Shown piece after piece: positions 1 to 4,539 of a stretch of 7,364 bases of DNA. The DNA is taken from assembly GCA_002471865.1 (NCBI GenBank), contig DKQU01000056.1, positions 1,788-9,151 of the forward strand. The letters run 5' to 3'. Each line of letters begins with the position of its first letter. Positions within the stretch are counted from its first letter, which is position 1. A model generated the notes under the pieces. The model worked only from the letters and a program-made list of their open reading frames with translations, had not been told where the DNA came from and did not search any database. The stretch is from Fidelibacterota bacterium UBA7300. Lineage in GTDB: Bacteria; Fidelibacterota; Marinisomatia; Marinisomatales; UBA2128. The translations under genes were made by a program, and so were the position numbers.

Positions 1-366
1 ATCCTCCGCTACAGTAGGTATTTCTTCTTCTCCTGCTAAAGGTAGAATTTCTTCATCCACAGGCGAAATCTCCTCACCGACCGCTTCATCTTCAGGAGTT
101 GTCGTTTCAACTACAGCCTCACTTGGGGGCGCTTCTACAGGCTCCACTTGCGGTTTTTCTGCAGCAGCTTCTTCTCCGGGGGTCAGACCACGCTCCTTCA
201 TCTCAGCCTCAATCTGTGCGTCGGTCATGCCGCGCTGCTTGGCAAGTTCTCTTGCCTGTGCTTCAGTGGTAATTCCGGCCTTTTTAGCCGCTTTCTTCAA
301 TTCCTCAGTAGATTGACCCAAAAGAAGCACAGTGGCCATCAACAACAATAGTATCGATTTTTTCAT
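1..366 (-). CDS. Exported protein, probable N-terminus of SLBB/Wza-type polysaccharide export protein (partial)
   Basis: An open frame runs from an ATG at 366-364 to the left edge without a stop, giving 122 residues and no C-terminus. Residues 1-19 (MKKSILLLLMATVLLLGQS) are a clear Sec signal peptide. Residues 20-65 form short charged helical segments (KKAAKKAGITTEAQAREL, then GMTDAQIEAEMKERGL), followed by an acidic, Pro/Glu-rich low-complexity stretch to residue 122. Helical 'G-(I/M)-T-x-x-Q' repeats and an acidic linker after the signal peptide are typical of the front of SLBB-domain polysaccharide export outer-membrane proteins in FCB bacteria, but the defining export and SLBB domains lie outside the window. 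A purine-rich AAGGGA sits 8 bases before the ATG. Other exported proteins with helical N-termini remain possible. That it is a real exported gene is nearly certain; the family is inference. Confidence 0.75.
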   Translation of the reverse strand, partial: MKKSILLLLMATVLLLGQSTEELKKAAKKAGITTEAQARELAKQRGMTDAQIEAEMKERGLTPGEEAAAEKPQVEPVEAPPSEAVVETTTPEDEAVGEEISPVDEEILPLAGEEEIPTVAED

Positions 367-455
367 GATTTCAGTCCCTTACCTCGAGAGAAAGTGTATG
401 TTTTACTCTCTTTTTATTCACATTGAATACACACTATGTTACCGCTATTCAGAGG

Positions 456-485
456 ATAATACACAATATATTCATTTAATAGCAA
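456..485 (-). promoter_or_regulatory. Possible sigma70-like promoter for the exported-protein gene
   Basis: On the minus strand a TTGCTA box (485-480) and a TATTAT box (461-456) are separated by 18 bases, matching the -35/-10 consensus at 4/6 and 5/6 positions. Transcription would start near 449 and leave a leader of about 80 bases before the ATG at 366. The surroundings are AT-rich, so chance matches are easy, and FCB lineages often use a divergent -33/-7 promoter. If this promoter is used, the structured element at 512-619 lies upstream of the transcript rather than in the leader. Confidence 0.3.
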
Positions 486-511
486 CAAAAAGTTTAATTA
501 GTGAAAGGATC

Positions 512-619
512 GGCGGCAGGATCTCTTTAATGACCGATTCGCCGGGATAGCGATACACCGGTCACGGCCTACCGGGGATGGGAAGGCTTGGAGATCCCAT
601 GCCGCCAATTAATTTTTTT
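512..619 (+). other. Large branched inverted-repeat structure followed by a T7 tract; candidate small RNA or terminator-like element
   Basis: GGCGGC (512-517), A518 and GGATCTC (519-525) pair with GAGATCC (591-597), T600 and GCCGCC (601-606), leaving C598-A599 as a bulge: a 14-bp stem enclosing 65 bases. Inside, TGACCG (531-536) pairs with CGGTCA (559-564), with an extra TCGC/GCGA (539-542/550-553). GGCCT, starting at G566, pairs with AGGCT ending at 588. The fold is therefore a three-way junction. On the plus strand it is followed by seven Ts at 613-619, as in an intrinsic terminator. It is far more GC-rich than its flanks. I compared it with the riboswitch and ribozyme consensus sequences I know and recognised none. 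Strand is chosen by the T tract and is uncertain. Confidence 0.5.
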
Positions 620-874
620 ATGTAAAATCATACAATCAAAATCCAATATCATATATTTATACATAGCTCCGCCCCGTCACTTACATCTCACCGTGCGGTG
701 GACGAGTGAAGAAGCCGTCTGAAAATGAGGGTTTATTTATGCACTGCGGTTGGGTTGGGGTAGAAATTGTCGGCATACCACGAAGACGCTGATATACCAA
801 CGATCATACTATTTGTTAGGAAGTGTCTATGGCTGGCTGTTTCATCCCCTGATATTCATGTCCCGCAAGTGATC
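620..874. other. Non-coding stretch, no gene seen
   Basis: This part of the 367-1015 gap holds no open frame with protein-like character and no RNA gene I recognise. The only local structure is a weak hairpin at 678-708, where CACCG (689-693) and CGGTG (696-700) sit inside CACT/AGTG (678-681/705-708). Together with the neighbouring elements it makes up about 650 bases without a gene, long for a compact genome. Confidence 0.5.
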
Positions 875-912
875 CCTTGAAAAGTTATCACTTTCCCTTA
901 ACTGTTTCAAGG
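875..912. repeat. 13-bp imperfect palindrome (hairpin or operator candidate)
   Basis: CCTTGAAA-AGTTA (875-887) is the reverse complement of TAACT-G-TTTCAAGG (899-912) apart from one extra G at 904, giving a 13-bp stem with an 11-base loop. No T tract follows on either strand, so it is not a normal terminator. Its right arm ends 14 bases before the TATAAT at 927-932 and covers the place where a -35 box would lie, so it could be a regulator binding site. This role is inference. Confidence 0.4.
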
Positions 913-926
913 AGAAAATAAGCTCT

Positions 927-932
927 TATAAT
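927..932 (+). promoter_or_regulatory. Perfect TATAAT -10 box, possible promoter of the tRNA-Lys/yqgE unit
   Basis: TATAAT matches the sigma70 -10 consensus exactly and lies 83 bases before the first base of tRNA-Lys(CTT). The bases 16-18 upstream (around 903-910, GTTTCA or TTTCAA) are a poor -35 match and fall inside the right arm of the palindrome at 875-912. A weak -35 overlapped by a palindrome suggests an activator- or repressor-controlled promoter, but the box could be chance in AT-rich DNA. Confidence 0.3.
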
Positions 933-1015
933 CCTTATGTCTTTGCTGACTTCTGGATTCATTTGTTATTACACAGTCGAAAAGGTAATTTCGGCAGCCA
1001 TTTTCTGGCACACAT

Positions 1016-1089
<74 letters not shown>

Positions 1090-1137
1090 CATTTTTTACC
1101 ATAAAATTAACTGTTTTACCTTTAGATTATTGGTACG

Positions 1138-1677
1138 ATGAACTCAGGTCTTAAATCTCAATTCCTTGTAGCGGTACCACAGCTGGTGGGTCCGTTCTTC
1201 ACTAAAAGCGTGGTTCTGATTATTGACAATAGCAATCAAGGCAGCACAGGGATCATCCTGAATCACCCTACAGAACACACGTTATCTGAAATCAATGAAA
1301 GCCTGAAGTCAAGCCGTAGAAAAAAGGATCGCCTCTTCATAGGGGGACCGGTTGAACCGTCTGCGGCAATTATTATACACGATGATACATATCAGGGCCC
1401 TGATACCAAACCCATAACCGACGGAGTGGCCTGGAGTACAAGCTTGGAGAGTATGCAAGTCATGTCTGAGAGTGAAAGTCTCCCTTTCCGCTGTTTTTTA
1501 GGATACGCAGGGTGGACATCAAAACAGCTGGAAGCTGAAATCGCGAAAGGTTCATGGCTTCTAAATCCCATAAATCCAGAGATGATCTATACTCATCAAC
1601 CCGAAAACATGTGGAAAACCGTTCTCGACGAAATGGGGCTCGATCCCCTCTCTATCGGGCACGGCGCATTTGATTAA
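1138..1677 (+). CDS. yqgE: YqgE/AlgH family protein (UPF0301)
   Basis: The 179-residue product has the usual family length and its conserved blocks in order: VAVPQLVGPFFTKSVV (11-26), GSTGIILNHP (35-44), FIGGPV (67-72), FLGYAGWTSKQLEAEI (120-135) and GSWLL (138-142). There is no signal peptide or membrane segment, so it is cytoplasmic. The family is widespread, but its biochemical role is not established; the AlgH name comes from a link to alginate regulation in Pseudomonas. The start is set by the MNSGLKSQFLVAVP alignment with E. coli YqgE, since no Shine-Dalgarno site precedes the ATG. It lies 48 bases after tRNA-Lys(CTT) and 157 bases before tRNA-Lys(TTT), with no strong terminator in either gap, so it may be read from a transcript shared with the tRNAs. 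Confidence 0.95.
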   Translation: MNSGLKSQFLVAVPQLVGPFFTKSVVLIIDNSNQGSTGIILNHPTEHTLSEINESLKSSRRKKDRLFIGGPVEPSAAIIIHDDTYQGPDTKPITDGVAWSTSLESMQVMSESESLPFRCFLGYAGWTSKQLEAEIAKGSWLLNPINPEMIYTHQPENMWKTVLDEMGLDPLSIGHGAFD

Positions 1678-1715
1678 TTTCAATCAACCGTTTTTTGCAC
1701 ACTATTTAGGAGTAT

Positions 1716-1834
1716 ATACCAAAAAATCTCTCCTAACTGAATGTGATATATCGCCTAAATTTTAGCATGGCTGAACGATATAGCAGGACTAAATTCTTAT
1801 CTGAAGAAAGACGTTACTGTACATTTTTTGGTAT
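1716..1834 (+). repeat. 12-bp perfect inverted repeat abutting the tRNA-Lys(TTT) 5' end
   Basis: ATACCAAAAAAT (1716-1727) is the exact reverse complement of ATTTTTTGGTAT (1823-1834), with 95 bases between. The right arm ends at the base directly before tRNA-Lys(TTT). A short inner repeat, TAGGAG (1707-1712) with CTCCTA (1730-1735), overlaps the left arm and could compete with it. The arms are AT-rich, so pairing would be modest. The 157 bases between yqgE and this tRNA hold no gene. Confidence 0.35.
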
Positions 1835-1907
1835 GTGCCCGTAGCTCAGCTGGTAGAGCAGTGGCCTTTTAAGCCATTGGCCGCAGGTTCGAATCCTGCC
1901 GGGCACA
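1835..1907 (+). tRNA. tRNA-Lys (anticodon TTT)
   Basis: A clean 73-base cloverleaf is present: acceptor GTGCCCG (1835-1841) with CGGGCAC (1900-1906), D-stem GCTC/GAGC, and anticodon stem GTGGC/GCCAT around CTTTTAA, giving anticodon TTT. The variable loop is TGGCC, the T-stem is GCAGG/CCTGC around TTCGAAT, and the discriminator is A1907. CCA is not encoded. It reads AAA and, by wobble, AAG. It is the second lysine tRNA within 900 bases and is followed 8 bases later by a terminator hairpin. Confidence 0.97.
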
Positions 1908-1915
1908 CACAACAA

Positions 1916-1952
1916 AAGCCCCGTCTTGAAAGCTCTTTTCTCGACGGGGCTT
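1916..1952 (+). terminator. Intrinsic terminator hairpin after tRNA-Lys(TTT)
   Basis: AAGCCCCGTC (1916-1925) pairs perfectly with GACGGGGCTT (1943-1952). An inner GAAAG/TTTTC stem extends the hairpin, leaving a small CTC loop. The plus-strand side is followed by only a loose T-rich run (CTATGTTGT). On the minus strand the stem is followed by TTTTGTTGT, so the hairpin may stop transcription in both directions. It closes the tRNA/yqgE unit and separates it from the secreted-enzyme gene. Confidence 0.8.
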
Positions 1953-2003
1953 CTATGTTGTACCTCCGTACAATCTTAGTTACATTCACTTAGTCATACT
2001 TAG

Positions 2004-4517
2004 ATGGATGCCACTGTTATGAGAATACACTTTGTGAAAATAAGTGATAATTTATTTATTAAGGCAGGACAATATATTAAAATTGTTATCCTATTTATTG
2101 GGTTTTTATTTCAGTTCATAGGGGCAGAAGTATTTGAAGGCTATACCATATTTACGCAATGGTCCTCTTCTGGCGGCGGTGGTGGTGAAGGCGGGAACAC
2201 ATATCTCATGGATCACAATAGCACAGTGGTTAAATCCTGGTCTCATACGCGGAATGCCGCAAGCATGCCCTACTTACTTCCGGACAGTTCTATTATATAT
2301 CCATACCGCGTGCCAAATCCATACATGAATGCCGGTGGAGTTGGAGGTGGAATTCAGCGTATCACTTGGGATGGGACTATTCTTTGGAATTATTTCTTTT
2401 CAGATACTACTTATCAACATCATCATGATATAGAACCTCTTCCAAGTGGTAATGTTTTAATTATTGTGTGGGAGGCAAAAACTGCACAAGAAGCTTATGA
2501 TATGGGGAGACAGACAATAGATAACCCCCTTAATGTTATCTGGTCCGAGGCAATCTTAGAATTAAATCCTATCACAGGTAATATAGATTGGGAATGGCAC
2601 TTATGGGATCATTTGATACAGGATGTGGATTCTAGTTTGCCAAATTATGGGGTAGTATCTGAACACCCGGAATTATTTGATATTAATAATGGCACAGCCG
2701 GAAGTAGCGGCAATCCTGGCGGTGGACAGGGTCCAAATGGAGATTGGATGCATCTGAATGCAATTAATTATAATGCTGAATTAGATCAAATTGTCATTTC
2801 ATCTGCTAAGCAGAGTGAAATATTAATCATGGACCATAGTACAACCACAGAGGAGGCTGCTGGACATACAGGGGGAAACTCAGGAAAGGGTGGCGATTTA
2901 TTATATCGATGGGGCAATCCACAAAATTATGACAGAGGGAATAATAATGACCATATTTTGGGTCACCAACATGGAGTCAACTGGATTCATGAGGGTTCTC
3001 CTGGAGCAGGCAATTTGATCCTTTTTAATAACCATCATAATAGTAATACTTCTGGGGCTGTAATTGAAATTGAAACTCCAATAGATGAAAATGGCAGTTA
3101 TCTTATTGAGGATGGAGAACCGTGGGGACCTGAATCATTTATCATGGTCTATAATGATATTTTCACTCAAATGCAGGGAGGCGCTTTCCGACAGCCGAAT
3201 GGAAATACACTAATTACTGACTGTGATGATGCACATATTTTTGAGATAAATTCCAGTGGTAATATTCAGTGGGAATACAATCCGAGTGGCGATTATCGGA
3301 TTCCGCGGGCTCAAAAATATGAATTAGATTATTTGGATCAAGCTCCTGCATTTGCTGAAATCTATGATGTATCTATCCCGGAGAATGATACAGCCAGTTA
3401 CAATTATGCCGATTTTCGGATGTGGATCAATGATTCAACAGATACACTTCGTGGTATCTACTGGTTCATGCACCCGGACAATGGGGATTCTCGGAACATC
3501 GTGAACGACTCGAATTACCAGACTCTCGCCAGCAGCCAGGATTTTGCTCTGATGGGTGCCCACATTTTTAATATGCAGATGCAGTCAGGGATCGGTGATG
3601 CAGTGATCGCTGCCATGGATTCATTCGCTGTTCTTTCCAGTCACGATGAGATATCCTTTATTCCCTTTTTCATTAACGGCTATTCCTGGGGTGGTCAATT
3701 TGGCTATCACTTTACCAAATGGATCCCTGAACGTGTGCTGGGCTTCATTACTCAGAAAGGAGGATATCACGACAGCACCGATGCAGGAGGTGCCATGGAG
3801 GTGCCGGGACTCATGTTTGTAGCTGAAAATGATCTCCCTTATCGTATAGAAAATCTAACAGGAATTTTTTTAGATCACCGACCTTTAGGAGCGAAATGGA
3901 TACTCGCCATGGAACAGGGTGCTGGTCACACCCAAGTCACAGACTACCCTTTCCTCGATTCATTTTTTAATACTGTGGCTAATCTTCGATTACCAGATTC
4001 CATGGATGTACTTCAGCCTGTTATATTGAATTCACTTCCTGATTCCATGGGCTGGCTGGGAGATCAAACCAGTTGGATCATTGGTGATTGGGAATGCTAT
4101 GACGGTGCGGTTGATTCTTCTTCGTGGTTTCCCACCAGAGAAGTCGGGGAACTTTGGCAAACTTTTGTTTCGGAAGGGACAATGATGGATACCAGTGCCT
4201 GTGATTCCACTACAGTAGAAACTGATTTTAAAATCCCAGAAAAGTTCATATTACATCCACCCTATCCCAATCCCTTCAACCCAAGCACAACACTCCGTTA
4301 TGATTTGCCGGAGCAGGCTACTGTAAACATCATCATTTACGACATGCTGGGTAGACAAGTAAGAACACTGGTAAATACAACCCAGGAAGCAGGCTTTAAG
4401 TCAGTTATCTGGAACGCTACCAATGACTTCGGTAACCCCGTGAGTGCAGGTGTTTATCTTTACCAGATACAAGCGGGTGAATTTGTGCAGACCAGGAAGA
4501 TGGTGCTGTTGAAATAA
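2004..4517 (+). CDS. Secreted fusion protein: arylsulfotransferase-type propeller + alpha/beta-hydrolase + T9SS sorting domain
   Basis: An 837-residue frame with three parts. Residues 25-41 form a hydrophobic signal segment ending FIGA. Residues about 42-445 match the aryl-sulfate sulfotransferase (ASST) family: HHHDIEPLPSGNVL (139-152), WEWHLWDHLIQD (196-207), DWMHLNAINYN (247-257), LLYRWGNP (299-306) and GHQHGVNW (320-327). These include the His, Asn and Arg residues the family uses for sulfuryl transfer between phenolic compounds. Residues about 450-665 look like an esterase-type alpha/beta-hydrolase: GYSWGG with nucleophile Ser561, likely acid Asp610 in VAENDLP, likely His642 in AGHTQV. 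Residues 753-837 are a T9SS type A sorting domain (PYPNPFNPSTTLRY to KMVLLK), so the product should be exported and anchored or released at the surface. GC is near 30% in the ASST part and near 50% in the hydrolase part. The true start may be the ATT at 2076 (see findings); ATG2004 and ATG2019 lack a Shine-Dalgarno site. Substrates are unknown. Confidence 0.85.
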   Translation: MDATVMRIHFVKISDNLFIKAGQYIKIVILFIGFLFQFIGAEVFEGYTIFTQWSSSGGGGGEGGNTYLMDHNSTVVKSWSHTRNAASMPYLLPDSSIIYPYRVPNPYMNAGGVGGGIQRITWDGTILWNYFFSDTTYQHHHDIEPLPSGNVLIIVWEAKTAQEAYDMGRQTIDNPLNVIWSEAILELNPITGNIDWEWHLWDHLIQDVDSSLPNYGVVSEHPELFDINNGTAGSSGNPGGGQGPNGDWMHLNAINYNAELDQIVISSAKQSEILIMDHSTTTEEAAGHTGGNSGKGGDLLYRWGNPQNYDRGNNNDHILGHQHGVNWIHEGSPGAGNLILFNNHHNSNTSGAVIEIETPIDENGSYLIEDGEPWGPESFIMVYNDIFTQMQGGAFRQPNGNTLITDCDDAHIFEINSSGNIQWEYNPSGDYRIPRAQKYELDYLDQAPAFAEIYDVSIPENDTASYNYADFRMWINDSTDTLRGIYWFMHPDNGDSRNIVNDSNYQTLASSQDFALMGAHIFNMQMQSGIGDAVIAAMDSFAVLSSHDEISFIPFFINGYSWGGQFGYHFTKWIPERVLGFITQKGGYHDSTDAGGAMEVPGLMFVAENDLPYRIENLTGIFLDHRPLGAKWILAMEQGAGHTQVTDYPFLDSFFNTVANLRLPDSMDVLQPVILNSLPDSMGWLGDQTSWIIGDWECYDGAVDSSSWFPTREVGELWQTFVSEGTMMDTSACDSTTVETDFKIPEKFILHPPYPNPFNPSTTLRYDLPEQATVNIIIYDMLGRQVRTLVNTTQEAGFKSVIWNATNDFGNPVSAGVYLYQIQAGEFVQTRKMVLLK
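2061..2078 (+). promoter_or_regulatory. Shine-Dalgarno-like site before an ATT codon, possible true start of the fusion gene
   Basis: AAGGCAGGA (2061-2069) is the best ribosome-binding match near the beginning of this gene. Six bases later, in frame, comes ATT-AAA-ATT-GTT (from 2076). Read as a start, this gives a textbook signal peptide (M)KIVILFIGFLFQFIGA with the mature protein beginning EVFEG. From the upstream ATGs the signal peptide carries 19-24 extra residues that are unlike a signal N-region. ATT is a rare bacterial start codon, so it may instead be a mutated ATG. Confidence 0.35.
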
Positions 4518-4539
4518 ACTTTGTACGCCGGAGGAAACT
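4518..4539. other. 22-base gap between convergent genes, no terminator seen
   Basis: The secreted-enzyme gene and the cyclase gene end tail to tail with 22 bases between their stop codons. I see no hairpin with a T tract here, so transcripts from either side probably run into the opposite gene or end by another mechanism. Confidence 0.5.

Noticed and set aside
332..550. 72-codon plus-strand open frame
   Set aside because: It starts inside the exported-protein gene on the other strand, crosses its probable promoter and ends inside the structured element. The translation has no protein-like features.
512..606. Known riboswitch or hammerhead ribozyme in the structured element
   Set aside because: I looked on both strands for the conserved cores of TPP, SAM-I, c-di-GMP-I, fluoride, ZTP, THF, glycine and guanidine riboswitches, and for the hammerhead CTGATGA/GAAA. 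None is present, so no class is assigned.
1707..1735. TAGGAG/CTCCTA hairpin after yqgE as a terminator
   Set aside because: Only 6 bp with a 17-base loop and no T tract after it, too weak to call a terminator.
2004..2018. ATG at 2004 as a confident translation start
   Set aside because: No ribosome-binding site precedes it and the added N-terminus is unlike a signal peptide. It is kept only as the outer boundary of the open frame.
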